From an uncultured Chlorobiaceae bacterium (GTDB lineage Bacteria > Bacteroidota > Chlorobiia > Chlorobiales > Chlorobiaceae), in contig CAIPMW010000009.1 of NCBI GenBank assembly GCA_903866255.1, positions 1 to 64,000 on the forward strand: 64,000 nt of DNA, written 5' to 3'. The translations under genes and the position numbers were made by a program. Shown here piece after piece: positions 17,577 through 26,312 of this stretch; position 1 is the first letter of the stretch; every line of letters begins with the position of its first letter. The notes under the pieces are model-generated. The model was not told where the DNA came from. It searched no databases and saw only the letters and a list, made by a program, of their open reading frames with translations.

Positions 17577-18914
17577 ATGATGGGGGCAGAAAAAGGGAGC
17601 ACCTTTTTTATTCATACGTTTGGTTGTCAGATGAACCAGGCGGATTCTGGTATTATTACAGCCCTCTTTCAGGCGGAGGGTTATGTTCAGGCAGAGAAGG
17701 AGCTGGATGCAGGTATTGTGCTGCTGAACACCTGTGCAGTCAGGGAAAATGCCGTTGATCGGGTCGAACACTTTTTACAGCGCCTTCAGGGGCGGAAAAA
17801 AAGAGAGAAGGGGTTGATTGTCGGAGTTGCTGGCTGTATTCCTCAGTACAAAAGGGAGGAGATGTTCTCACTCTACCCGGCTATCGATTTCCTTGCAGGC
17901 CCCGACACCTATCGAACCATTCCATTGCTTGTTGAACAGGTTCGTCGTGGCGGAAAGCTTGCATCACTGGAGCTCAACTCAAAGGAGACTTATGAAGGGG
18001 TTGAACCGGTAAGAGATGGTGTGACCAGTGCCTTTGTGCCTGTTATGAGGGGGTGCAATAACCGGTGTGCCTACTGCGTCGTTCCATTTACCCGTGGTCG
18101 CGAGCGGAGCCAGCCTTTCAGTTCAGTTATGCTTGAAGTGCAGAAGCTTGTTGCTTCGGGGTATCGGGAGATTACACTGCTTGGCCAGAATGTCAACTCT
18201 TATTGGGATGTTGAACATGGATATGATTTTTCGGCTCTGCTCGATGCCGTCAGTCGAGAGGCACCCAAGGCGCGAATCCGCTTCACCACATCACACCCAA
18301 AAGACATCTCAGAATCGCTTGTACGAGCGATAGCGTCCCGTCCCAACATCTGTAATGCTCTTCATTTACCGGTACAGTCAGGTTCATCGAGAATGCTTGG
18401 TCGCATGCATCGCGGCCATACCATTGAGGAGTACATGGAAAAAATTGCCCTGATTCGCTCAATTATTCCTGATGTTACCCTCTCCACTGATATTATTGCC
18501 GGATTCTGTGGCGAGCAGGAGGAGGATCACCAGGCTTCGCTTGCTCTTCTTTCCAATGTCCGGTTTGATTCGGCGTACATGTTTTTTTACTCCACCAGAC
18601 CGGGAACGCTTGCCGCAGAAACGTTGGAGGATGATGTGCCTGAGGCAGTCAAAAAGCGGCGTTTGCAGGAGATTATTGATCTCCAGAATCAGATTTCTTC
18701 CAGCCTTTTTCATGAGGCGATCGGGACGGTTGTTGAAGTGTTGGCTGAATCAGAAAGCAGGCGTTCAACGGAGAGGCTTATGGGACGGACGGCAGGCAAC
18801 AGGACGGTGGTTTTTGACAGAGAGCATCATCAGCCGGGAGATCTGCTGCATGTGAGGATTACCGGAGCAACATCAGCCACTCTTACCGGCCAGTCTGTGC
18901 CACAGGTTCCGTAA
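17577..18914 (+). CDS. miaB: tRNA-2-methylthio-N6-dimethylallyladenosine synthase
   Basis: MiaB is a radical SAM methylthiotransferase that modifies A37 of tRNAs. The 445-residue protein has the UPF0004 domain ([16 protein letters not shown]) with three cluster cysteines. The radical SAM motif [19 protein letters not shown] follows, then the LLGQNVNSY motif and a C-terminal TRAM domain. The ATGATG at 17577 directly after the nifU stop is the natural start; the ORF-track start lies inside nifU. Its two Fe-S clusters explain the company of nifS-nifU. Confidence 0.94.
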   Translation: MMGAEKGSTFFIHTFGCQMNQADSGIITALFQAEGYVQAEKELDAGIVLLNTCAVRENAVDRVEHFLQRLQGRKKREKGLIVGVAGCIPQYKREEMFSLYPAIDFLAGPDTYRTIPLLVEQVRRGGKLASLELNSKETYEGVEPVRDGVTSAFVPVMRGCNNRCAYCVVPFTRGRERSQPFSSVMLEVQKLVASGYREITLLGQNVNSYWDVEHGYDFSALLDAVSREAPKARIRFTTSHPKDISESLVRAIASRPNICNALHLPVQSGSSRMLGRMHRGHTIEEYMEKIALIRSIIPDVTLSTDIIAGFCGEQEEDHQASLALLSNVRFDSAYMFFYSTRPGTLAAETLEDDVPEAVKKRRLQEIIDLQNQISSSLFHEAIGTVVEVLAESESRRSTERLMGRTAGNRTVVFDREHHQPGDLLHVRITGATSATLTGQSVPQVP

Positions 18915-19027
18915 TAACTCTTGTCATCATTTCAGAGTTTTTTATCTTCAGTGGTATTTGTAAATTGGCCTCCTGAGACATCTGATCATTTAACTGCCCG
19001 TTATCGGGCTTCTGAGAGAACAAAAGT

Positions 19028-20038
19028 ATGCCAGTTCCAGCAAAAATTGGGTTGGTTGATAAAGTAAGGGCACATCTGGAGTTGCTTGATCCTGTAACAT
19101 GGATTAGTGTCTCACCCTGTCTTGCGGCAGGCGTCATGTCTTCAGGCGCGATGAGGGGTACTGTTCACGACTATCTTCTCCTTCTCGCTATTTTTCTGAT
19201 GTTCGGCCCTCTCGGTACCGGTTTCAGCCAGTCGGTCAATGACTGCTTTGATCTCGAACTTGACCGGGTCAATGAGCCATCCCGCCCGATTCCATCAGGC
19301 CGCCTTAGTGAAAAAGAGGGATTATGGAACAGCATCATTGCTCTCGTGCTTGCCATTGGACTTGGAGTTTTTTTTTGGTTACATATTGGTGGAGTCAGGG
19401 GTCTGGTGATACTGATCTCAATATTGGTGGCTCTTTTTGTGGCATATATCTATTCAGCGCCACCACTCAAGCTTAAAAAAAATATACTGGCATCGGCGCC
19501 TGCGGTTGGCTTTTCTTATGGTCTGGCCCCTTTTTTGTCAGCCAATGCTCTTTTTGGAGATATACGCCCGGAAGCCTTATGGCTTGCCAGCCTGAACTTT
19601 TTTATGGCAGTGGCATTAATTATCCTCAATGATTTCAAGTCGGCTGCAGGTGACAAGGAGGGGGGGCTCAAGTCACTTACCGTTATGATTGGCGCAAAAA
19701 ATACTTTTTTTGTCTCATTTATGATTATTGATACTGTTTTTGCTGTTCTTGCTTATCTCTCGTATACGTGGGGTTTTATTATCCCTTCATTTTTTGTTTT
19801 GTTAGGACTGGTATTGAATATGGTTCTTCAGTGGCAACTATTGCGCGACCCGAAAGGGGGAATATCATTTATGAAAGGGGCTGTTGAAGATGGATTTGGT
19901 AATGTATTAGGCAAAAGCGATGTTCAGGAACACAATACATTTCTCAGGTTTCAGGTTGCGAACAATTTTTTGTTTTTAGTCAATAATCTTCTTATTGCCG
20001 GGATGGTTGGCGCCAGGTATATGGAGGTGATGCAATAG
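19028..20038 (+). CDS. bchK: UbiA-family (bacterio)chlorophyll synthase, probably BChl c synthase BchK
   Basis: This 336-residue polytopic prenyltransferase has both UbiA aspartate motifs, NDCFDLELDRVNEPSRP and NDFKSAAGDKEGG, and about nine hydrophobic segments. It belongs to the ChlG/BchG/BchK group, which esterifies chlorophyllides with a prenyl diphosphate. Of the three Chlorobi paralogues, the N-terminal LLDPVTWISVSPCLAAG and the gene neighbourhood (hisG and a CruC-like glycosyltransferase) fit BchK, which attaches farnesol to bacteriochlorophyllide c (or d/e). The paralogue choice rests on recalled family sequences. The next gene is a prenol-kinase-like protein. Confidence 0.8.
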   Translation: MPVPAKIGLVDKVRAHLELLDPVTWISVSPCLAAGVMSSGAMRGTVHDYLLLLAIFLMFGPLGTGFSQSVNDCFDLELDRVNEPSRPIPSGRLSEKEGLWNSIIALVLAIGLGVFFWLHIGGVRGLVILISILVALFVAYIYSAPPLKLKKNILASAPAVGFSYGLAPFLSANALFGDIRPEALWLASLNFFMAVALIILNDFKSAAGDKEGGLKSLTVMIGAKNTFFVSFMIIDTVFAVLAYLSYTWGFIIPSFFVLLGLVLNMVLQWQLLRDPKGGISFMKGAVEDGFGNVLGKSDVQEHNTFLRFQVANNFLFLVNNLLIAGMVGARYMEVMQ

Positions 20039-20097
20039 TATTTGTATTCAATCGGTTACTTTGTATGGAGTCATAACTATTAAATCAATATGAGACT

Positions 20098-20811
20098 ATG
20101 GATACTTTACCAGTTACTTTTTTTTCGCTTCCAGTCGTTTGGCACAATGCGCTGGTTACCCTGTTGACCTTTATCTACGTCTTCAGTGTGCCTCCTCTTA
20201 TGGATTATCTGGTTACCAACCACTCATTACCACGTGATATCAGCCGTAAAATTACCCATATCTGTGCTGGTTCTGCAATTGTTTTTCTTCCTCTTTTTGT
20301 GGATGGCCACTGGTCGCAGTATCTCAATATTACTGTTTTTGCAGTCTGGACTGTACTGCTTATTCAAAAAGGGCTGTTTGCTGCTGACGATGACCAGGCG
20401 GTGAAAACGATGACCCGTACCGGAGACAAGAGAGAGCTACTTAAGGGTACGCTTTATTTTGTCCTGGTTGCCATGATTTGCGGTACGATTTACTATAAAC
20501 AGCCTGCGGGCGTTCTGGCCATGGCTATACTGGGCTGGGGTGATGGTCTTGCTCCGATTATCGGCACGCGGTATGGAAAGATGAAATACCATATACTCAG
20601 CGACAAAAGTATTGAAGGAAGTCTTGCATTTTTGGTAGGCAGTTTGGCTGCCGGTCTCTTTTTTACCCATTTGATTGTGCCGGGGTCGTTTGATGTGGCT
20701 AAAATTGCTGTCATCACCTTGATTGCAACTGTTGTTGAGGGTGTCAGTCCGAAAGAAGTTGATAACCTGACCATTCCTCTTGCTGTCATTGCGGCATCGT
20801 GGCTTTTGTGA
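20098..20811 (+). CDS. Prenol (phytol/farnesol) kinase-like membrane protein
   Basis: This 237-residue membrane protein of the dolichol kinase/CDP-diglyceride synthase-like group resembles plant VTE5/FOLK. It has about six hydrophobic segments, ISRKITHICAGSAI near residue 45, and the C-terminal AILGWGDGLAPIIGTRYGKMK and DKSIEGSLAFLVGS motifs typical of these CTP-dependent lipid kinases. Lying 59 bp behind a chlorophyll-synthase gene, it may phosphorylate free farnesol, phytol or geranylgeraniol for reuse in pigment esterification. That role is inference from context. Its stop is followed 1 nt later by the lpxH start. Confidence 0.75.
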   Translation: MDTLPVTFFSLPVVWHNALVTLLTFIYVFSVPPLMDYLVTNHSLPRDISRKITHICAGSAIVFLPLFVDGHWSQYLNITVFAVWTVLLIQKGLFAADDDQAVKTMTRTGDKRELLKGTLYFVLVAMICGTIYYKQPAGVLAMAILGWGDGLAPIIGTRYGKMKYHILSDKSIEGSLAFLVGSLAAGLFFTHLIVPGSFDVAKIAVITLIATVVEGVSPKEVDNLTIPLAVIAASWLL

Positions 20812-20812
20812 G

Positions 20813-21544
20813 ATGGCTGGTATTTACTTCATCAGCGATATTCATTTAGGGCTTCAGGACGACCAGAGTGAACAGCGGAAGCTTGATAAAGTTGGGCAAC
20901 TTTTTTCCATTATCAAGTCGGAAGGCGGTTCACTCTACATGCTTGGCGATATTTTCGATTACTGGCTTGAGTTTCGCCACCTCATTCCGAAGGGTTTTAC
21001 CAAATTTCTTTGTCTTTTGTCAGATCTTGTGTGCCACAACATTGAGGTTGTCTATGTTGCAGGTAACCATGATTTTTTCCTTGGCCGGTACTTTGACGAT
21101 GAGCTTGGTATAAAAACCAGGTATGGTTTGCATGAACTCAATCTTGATGGGTGCAGGTTTATCCTTGCTCATGGTGATGGATTGGGAAGTGGGGATATCG
21201 GGTATAAAGTTTTTTCACGTGTCGTCCGTAATCGCGTTAACCTCGCTCTTCTTGGCAGGTTTCATCCAGATCTGGCAATTGGCCTGCTGAAATGGTTATC
21301 ACAATTGAGTCGTACGCACAAACCCGTCAATATTCCCCAGGAAAGGGATCGGCTGTTAAAATTTGCTGAATTATTGGTGACCGAGAGAGATTTCGATTAT
21401 TTTATATGCGGCCACAACCATGTCAAGGGCTCCTTCGAGCTTTCGGATGGTTCCAGCAGGTATGTTAATCTCGGAACCTGGATTGACGGTGGTTCTCCTT
21501 ATGCAGTTTACGGGAGTGGAGTTGTTCAGCTCAGGGAAGTATAA
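20813..21544 (+). CDS. lpxH: UDP-2,3-diacylglucosamine pyrophosphatase-like metallophosphoesterase
   Basis: This calcineurin-like phosphoesterase of about 243 residues starts AGIYFISDIHLGLQDD (metal motif DxH). GDIFDYWLEF, the GNHDFFLG motif, ILAHGDGLG and the final CGHNHVKG follow in order. This set and the length match LpxH, which cleaves UDP-2,3-diacylglucosamine to lipid X in lipid A synthesis. The ATG at 20813 follows the kinase stop by 1 nt, indicating tight coupling. LpxA, an earlier enzyme of the same pathway, is encoded at 7.9 kb. Confidence 0.85.
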   Translation: MAGIYFISDIHLGLQDDQSEQRKLDKVGQLFSIIKSEGGSLYMLGDIFDYWLEFRHLIPKGFTKFLCLLSDLVCHNIEVVYVAGNHDFFLGRYFDDELGIKTRYGLHELNLDGCRFILAHGDGLGSGDIGYKVFSRVVRNRVNLALLGRFHPDLAIGLLKWLSQLSRTHKPVNIPQERDRLLKFAELLVTERDFDYFICGHNHVKGSFELSDGSSRYVNLGTWIDGGSPYAVYGSGVVQLREV

Positions 21545-21566
21545 TATTCATTGTTAAGCTGTCGTT

Positions 21567-22451
21567 ATGAGTGATGTAAATAATGTTTTGAAGCTTGGCT
21601 TGCCTAAAGGAAGTCTGCAGGATTCAACAATCGATCTTTTTGCGCAGGCAGGATTTCATTTTTCAGTTCAGAGCCGATCCTATTTCCCTTCAATTGATGA
21701 TGATGAACTGGAAGCCATTTTGATCAGGGCCCAGGAGATGGCCCACTATGTGGAGCTTGGTGCCTTTGATGTCGGGTTGACAGGCAAGGACTGGATTATT
21801 GAAACTGATGCCGATGTGGTTGAAGTTGCGGATCTGGTCTACTCAAAAGCTTCCATGAGGCCTGTGCGCTGGGTACTCTGTGTGCCTGAGAGTTCCTCGA
21901 TTACCTCGGTCAAAGAGCTTGAGGGCAAGCATATTGCTACTGAAGTGGTTAATATTACCAAAAAATATCTTGCCAGGAATGGGGTCAATGCGTCTGTTGA
22001 GTTCAGTTGGGGCGCTACAGAGGTTAAGCCACCTGATCTTGCAGATGCCATTGTTGAGGTGACTGAAACCGGTTCATCTCTCAGGGCAAACAAGTTGAGG
22101 ATTATCGACACCATTCTTGAGTCGAACACCAAACTGATTGCCAATAAAAGTTCGTGGAACGATCCATGGAAACGCGAAAAGATTGAGAATATGGCCCTGT
22201 TGCTGCTTGGCGCAATCAATGCCCAGGGTAAAGTTGGTTTGAAGATGAACGCTCCGAAATCCGCGATTGACAAGATTATGGCCATTATTCCTGCGCTGCG
22301 CCAGCCGACCATATCGAGTCTTGCAGGTGAGCAGTGGGTAGCACTAGAGGTGATTGTTACCGAAAAAATTGTGCGCAAGCTTATTCCTGAGCTGAAAAGG
22401 GCCGGGGCGGAAGGTATTTTTGAGTATAACATCAACAAACTGATCGACTGA
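21567..22451 (+). CDS. hisG: ATP phosphoribosyltransferase, long form
   Basis: HisG starts histidine synthesis by joining ATP and PRPP. The 294-residue length marks the long form, with a C-terminal ACT-like regulatory domain for histidine feedback. Visible segments include [14 protein letters not shown] at the start, the [20 protein letters not shown] region and [10 protein letters not shown]. The PRPP-binding area is near residues 160-175 ([17 protein letters not shown]). It sits 22 bp after lpxH in the same direction. Confidence 0.95.
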   Translation: MSDVNNVLKLGLPKGSLQDSTIDLFAQAGFHFSVQSRSYFPSIDDDELEAILIRAQEMAHYVELGAFDVGLTGKDWIIETDADVVEVADLVYSKASMRPVRWVLCVPESSSITSVKELEGKHIATEVVNITKKYLARNGVNASVEFSWGATEVKPPDLADAIVEVTETGSSLRANKLRIIDTILESNTKLIANKSSWNDPWKREKIENMALLLLGAINAQGKVGLKMNAPKSAIDKIMAIIPALRQPTISSLAGEQWVALEVIVTEKIVRKLIPELKRAGAEGIFEYNINKLID

Positions 22452-22515
22452 ATGAGCTTGTCATACTCATGAAACTTACAGACTGCTCTTCGGGGCTGTC
22501 TTTTTTATCGTTGCC

Positions 22516-23655
22516 ATGCTGCTTTTCTATCAGATCCTGGTGCTGTTGGCGTTGATTGTTTTTTTGGGAATTGTGCTGAGAAATTTGGTCGACCTTAAAG
22601 GTCTGCCAGAGCATGCGTCTGTTATCGGGCCTCTTGTCTCTGTCCTGGTTCCTGCCCGAAACGAAGCACATAATATTGAACGTTGCGTACGATCGCTTCT
22701 GCAGCAGGACTATGGGCTGTTTGAGATTCTTGTGCTGGATGATGGATCAACCGATATAACACCTGAGTTATTGTGCTCTCTTGCCAGTGAGTCGGGTGGG
22801 CGTCTGCGCACCCTGAAAGGCGGCCCACTTCCAGAAGGCTGGCACGGAAAAGCCTGGGCCTGCCATCAGCTAGGGTGTCAGGCAAAGGGGGAGCTGCTGC
22901 TTTTTACCGATGCTGATACCATGCACCAACCCGATTCTCTCCGTCGTTCGGTTGAAGCTTTGCATGATTCCGGAGCCGACATGCTCTCACTGACACCGCA
23001 TCAGGAGCTTGGTTCTCTTCTGGAGAAACTGGTCGTACCGATGGTTTATTTTATTCTTATGTGTTATCTTCCCCTGCGGCTTGTGCGGACAAGCCGCAAC
23101 CCGGCATTCAGTTTTGCCAACGGCCAGTATATTCTCCTTCGGAAGGCAATGTATGAAAGCATCAATGGTCATGCCACCGTCAGAGCTAATATTGTTGAAG
23201 ATGTCTGGCTCTGCATGGCGGTGAAAAAAGCTGGTGGGATTGTCGTTGCGCATAATGGTACCGATACGGTCAGTTGCAGGATGTACCGCAATGCCAGGGA
23301 GGTGTGGGAGGGGTTTTCAAAAAATCTTTTTGCAGGCCTTGGGTACAAGACAACAGCTCTGTTACTCGTGATTGCCGTGATGGTGTTTTTGTATATTATG
23401 CCCTATGCATTTCTTGTCCGTTCACTATTGACTGCGGAGTTCAGTAAGGAGTTTTTTTTGCTGCCGCTTTTGCAAATTGCTGTTGTACTCTTAACCAGGT
23501 ATTATATTGCAGTTGCATTTCGGCAACCACTTCCGATACTTCTGCTTCACGTTTTTTCTCAGACCGTGTTACTTGCCATAGCCATCAACTCATTTTACAG
23601 TATTAAATTTGGCAATGGCTCTCAATGGAAAGGGAGAAGCTACAATTTTTCCTGA
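22516..23655 (+). CDS. cruC: Membrane GT2 glycosyltransferase, probable chlorobactene glucosyltransferase CruC
   Basis: This 379-residue family 2 glycosyltransferase has an N-terminal membrane anchor and a GT-A domain with SVLVPARNEAHNIERCVRSL, VLDDGSTD and the metal-binding LFTDADTMH. Three C-terminal membrane segments follow. Members of this group glycosylate carotenoids. In Chlorobaculum tepidum the chlorobactene glucosyltransferase CruC is, from memory, encoded close to bchK, which matches this neighbourhood. The product would be glucosylated hydroxychlorobactene for chlorosomes. The substrate is inferred rather than proven by sequence. Confidence 0.65.
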   Translation: MLLFYQILVLLALIVFLGIVLRNLVDLKGLPEHASVIGPLVSVLVPARNEAHNIERCVRSLLQQDYGLFEILVLDDGSTDITPELLCSLASESGGRLRTLKGGPLPEGWHGKAWACHQLGCQAKGELLLFTDADTMHQPDSLRRSVEALHDSGADMLSLTPHQELGSLLEKLVVPMVYFILMCYLPLRLVRTSRNPAFSFANGQYILLRKAMYESINGHATVRANIVEDVWLCMAVKKAGGIVVAHNGTDTVSCRMYRNAREVWEGFSKNLFAGLGYKTTALLLVIAVMVFLYIMPYAFLVRSLLTAEFSKEFFLLPLLQIAVVLLTRYYIAVAFRQPLPILLLHVFSQTVLLAIAINSFYSIKFGNGSQWKGRSYNFS

Positions 23656-23780
23656 CTGAGGGGAGAATTCTGGGAAGGTGATAAATTTTTTTAAATTAGG
23701 GGATAAAAATCATCGTGTCGGCTTGTGGCGATCTGTTGACGATAATAATTTGAGTATCAATTCAAACAAACGTAAGATTC

Positions 23781-24731
23781 ATGGGTTTTTTGTCGAACAT
23801 ATTTGGTAAAAAGGAAGTAGAAATCAAGCTTCCAAAAGTGCTTGAAGATGTAAACCTGATCAAGACAATGGGGGGACATCTTGACCGTGTGCTGGGGGTA
23901 AAATTCAGCGCCGACGGAAAGAGACTGGTCAGTGGCAGTTTTGATGAGACTGTGATGCTCTGGGATGTGGAGTCGGGCAAAAGTCTTTTCACCATGAAGG
24001 GCCATGAAACCTGGGTTGAATGTATTGATTACAGTCGAGATGGCAGGCGACTTGCAAGTGGCAGTACCGACAGCACGGTAAGGATATGGGACGCAGCAAA
24101 TGGCAGGTGCCTGCATGTCTGTAAAGGGCATGATACGGCTGTGCGTATGGTGGCTTTCAGTCCTGATAACAAGATTGTGGCAAGTTGTTCGCGTGACACG
24201 ACAATACGCCTGTGGGATGTCGAAACAGGTAAAGAGCTTTCGAGGTTTCTCGGCCATAAATCATATATTGAGTGCTTGGCCTACAGTCATGATGGCAAAA
24301 GGCTTGCAAGCTGCGGTGAGGAACCTGTGGTGAAAATATGGGATGTTGCAACGGGCAAAAATATTGCCAACTACAAGACTGACGACAGGCTTTCACATGC
24401 TCTGGCCTACAGTCCTGATGACAAGTTTATTGCTTTTTGTGGACGTGATGCCTTGGTCAAGATTCTTGATGCAGCGACAGGAGAGATTGTAAAGCTTTTT
24501 GAGGGACATGGTGATGCTGTCCGAAGTGTTTGCTTTACCCCTGATGGCTCAAAAGTTGTGAGTGCGGCAAACGATGAAACGGTAAGGTTGTGGGATATAC
24601 AGTCAGGTCAGGAGCTGCATTTATACAGGGGTCATGTTCTTGAAGTGCAGTCGGTCGATGTCTCTCCTGATGGTCACACAATTGCGAGTGGAAGTGATGA
24701 CCGCAAGATCAAATTGTGGGCCATAAGGTAG
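23781..24731 (+). CDS. WD40 repeat protein
   Basis: This 316-residue protein is built almost wholly of seven WD40 repeats, enough to close one beta-propeller. Examples are VSGSFDETVMLWDVESGKS, SGSTDSTVRIWD and SGSDDRKIKLW. A short N-terminal tail (MGFLSNIFGKKEVEIKLPK) precedes them. There is no signal peptide, so it is a cytoplasmic scaffold for protein contacts. The partner is unknown. It is monocistronic by spacing, with 125 bp before and 226 bp after it. Confidence 0.88.
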   Translation: MGFLSNIFGKKEVEIKLPKVLEDVNLIKTMGGHLDRVLGVKFSADGKRLVSGSFDETVMLWDVESGKSLFTMKGHETWVECIDYSRDGRRLASGSTDSTVRIWDAANGRCLHVCKGHDTAVRMVAFSPDNKIVASCSRDTTIRLWDVETGKELSRFLGHKSYIECLAYSHDGKRLASCGEEPVVKIWDVATGKNIANYKTDDRLSHALAYSPDDKFIAFCGRDALVKILDAATGEIVKLFEGHGDAVRSVCFTPDGSKVVSAANDETVRLWDIQSGQELHLYRGHVLEVQSVDVSPDGHTIASGSDDRKIKLWAIR

Positions 24732-24957
24732 AGTGCTTATTTATAGGTGTTTACCTGCTTTATCCTCTCTTTTTTTATGTTGGGTGTTTTTCTGTCAATA
24801 ATAAAAAAGTAGCGTAAATCACAGAACTTTCTTTTTGATTTAGCACAAAGTAAGTAAATTATTCTCACGATGAATTAATTCGTTTTTGAGCGCTTCATGT
24901 CGAGGTTCGCTCATTGTAACGCCAAGTTTAACTGGCAAAAATAAAAAAGAGGTAGAT

Positions 24958-25167
24958 ATGGGTACTCAGGTTGAAGGAACTGTAAAATGGTTCAATGAAG
25001 AAAAAGGTTACGGCTTTATCGAACAGAAAGGCGGAAAAGATGTGTTTGTGCATCATAGTGCCATCAATGGCACTGGTCGCAAAACACTTGTAGAAGGCCA
25101 GAAAGTAACGATGGAAGTAACTCAGGGAGCAAAAGGCCTTCAGGCTGAAGATGTAACCCCTCTTTAA
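24958..25167 (+). CDS. Cold-shock domain protein
   Basis: This 69-residue single cold-shock domain has both RNA-binding motifs, [10 protein letters not shown] (RNP1-like) and VFVHHSAI (RNP2-like), after [12 protein letters not shown]. Such proteins bind single-stranded RNA and DNA and melt RNA structure. The ATG at 24958 has an AAGAGGT site upstream; the ORF-track extension to 24886 is not part of the family. The upstream 226 bp could be a long 5' leader, a common regulatory feature of csp genes. Confidence 0.94.
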   Translation: MGTQVEGTVKWFNEEKGYGFIEQKGGKDVFVHHSAINGTGRKTLVEGQKVTMEVTQGAKGLQAEDVTPL

Positions 25168-25223
25168 ATTATTTTCGTTTTGCCCGGATAACTGGCTGAC
25201 GTTGGTTACGGTACAAAAAACAG

Positions 25224-25254
25224 AGGGCGCACCACCATGCGCCTTTTGTTTTTT
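25224..25254 (+). terminator. Terminator after the cold-shock gene
   Basis: A GC-rich stem GGCGCA / TGCGCC with loop CCACCA is followed by TTTTGTTTTTT. This is a standard rho-independent terminator 57 bp past the stop. Confidence 0.8.
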
Positions 25255-25343
25255 AGATCAGAATAGCTCTTTTCCCTGATGCGTCCGTATCGACGGGTAG
25301 TACTCTTTTTCACTGTCTGCTCAATACAATAGAAGAATAATTC

Positions 25344-26234
25344 ATGCTGAACACAAACGAACAAAGACTTGTAGAGTTTCTGCTGCAATGCCACCCGGGC
25401 CAGCCAAAAACCAGAGGAACCTGGGAGGTTGACCATCAGGGCATACCTTTTCTTCTTCCCGCAATCGGCGGTATTACCCTGAATGTTCAGGCAGGCGATC
25501 CAGCATTTGGCTGGGCGGGCGACCATATTGAGCCGGGAGTCAGTTGCACTGCCGATACCATGAAACCCTTTGAACATCCCAATGTTGGCCTGCAGATCTT
25601 TTCCTGTGCAGGCAACACTGCGACTGTTGCCACCGGCGAGGCCAAAGGGGCTGAAGGTCGTGTTCTTGGTCACCACGGTGGCTCTGAACATGTGATTGTT
25701 GATTTTCCTCGTGACATCAAGGAGAAGCTGCTTTACAGCGATACCATCATTATTCGAGGGAAAGGTCAGGGTCTGAAACTCACAGACTATCCTGCTATTG
25801 CTCTGTTTAATCTTGATCCGGCTCTGCTCCATACCATGAAGATCCGTGAACTTGAGGGAGGCGTACTCGAAGTGCCTGTCACCACCCTTGTTCCCGCAGT
25901 CTGTATGGGCTCTGGCATTGGTTCAGCGCATGTGGCCAAAGGAGATTACGACATCATGACGAGTGATGCCGAGACCGTCAGCGAGTATGGAATCGACAAG
26001 ATACGTCTTGGCGACTTTGTTGCCCTGCTTGACCACGATAACCGTTACGGTAGAGCATATCGCAAGGGTGCCATCACTATTGGTATTGTGATTCACAGTG
26101 ATTGTCTCGAAGCGGGGCATGGGCCAGGCGTTACGACGCTTATGACCTGCGCTTCACCGCTCATTAAGCCGGTTATTAATCCTGCCGCAAATATTGCTGA
26201 TCTGCTTGGGATTGGGACGATATTGAAGGGGTAA
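25344..26234 (+). CDS. DUF4438 family protein
   Basis: This 296-residue protein of the DUF4438 family is glycine-rich with many beta strands. Examples are [37 protein letters not shown] and [19 protein letters not shown]. It has no signal peptide or membrane segment. Homologues occur in anaerobes such as Thermotoga, where structures exist without a settled function. It is isolated between two terminators and convergent with bchE, so context offers no hint. Confidence 0.75.
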   Translation: MLNTNEQRLVEFLLQCHPGQPKTRGTWEVDHQGIPFLLPAIGGITLNVQAGDPAFGWAGDHIEPGVSCTADTMKPFEHPNVGLQIFSCAGNTATVATGEAKGAEGRVLGHHGGSEHVIVDFPRDIKEKLLYSDTIIIRGKGQGLKLTDYPAIALFNLDPALLHTMKIRELEGGVLEVPVTTLVPAVCMGSGIGSAHVAKGDYDIMTSDAETVSEYGIDKIRLGDFVALLDHDNRYGRAYRKGAITIGIVIHSDCLEAGHGPGVTTLMTCASPLIKPVINPAANIADLLGIGTILKG

Positions 26235-26251
26235 TTGCAGCTTGTCCCAGA

Positions 26252-26287
26252 CAAAAAAATCCCCCCGTAATGCGGAGGGATTTTTTT
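26252..26287. terminator. Bidirectional terminator between the DUF4438 gene and bchE
   Basis: An imperfect inverted repeat, AAAAAAATCCCCCC against GGAGGGATTTTTTT, lies between convergent genes. A and T runs on both sides allow termination on either strand. Confidence 0.82.
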
Positions 26288-26312
26288 CAATAACATCATA
26301 GAACACTGAAAG

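Noticed and set aside
18990-19012. Terminator hairpin GCCCG-TTAT-CGGGC before bchK
   Set aside because: The stem is only 5 bp with no T-tract and lies too close to the bchK start to call with confidence.
25206-25832. 208-codon minus-strand ORF
   Set aside because: It is a shadow of the DUF4438 gene and crosses the cold-shock terminator.
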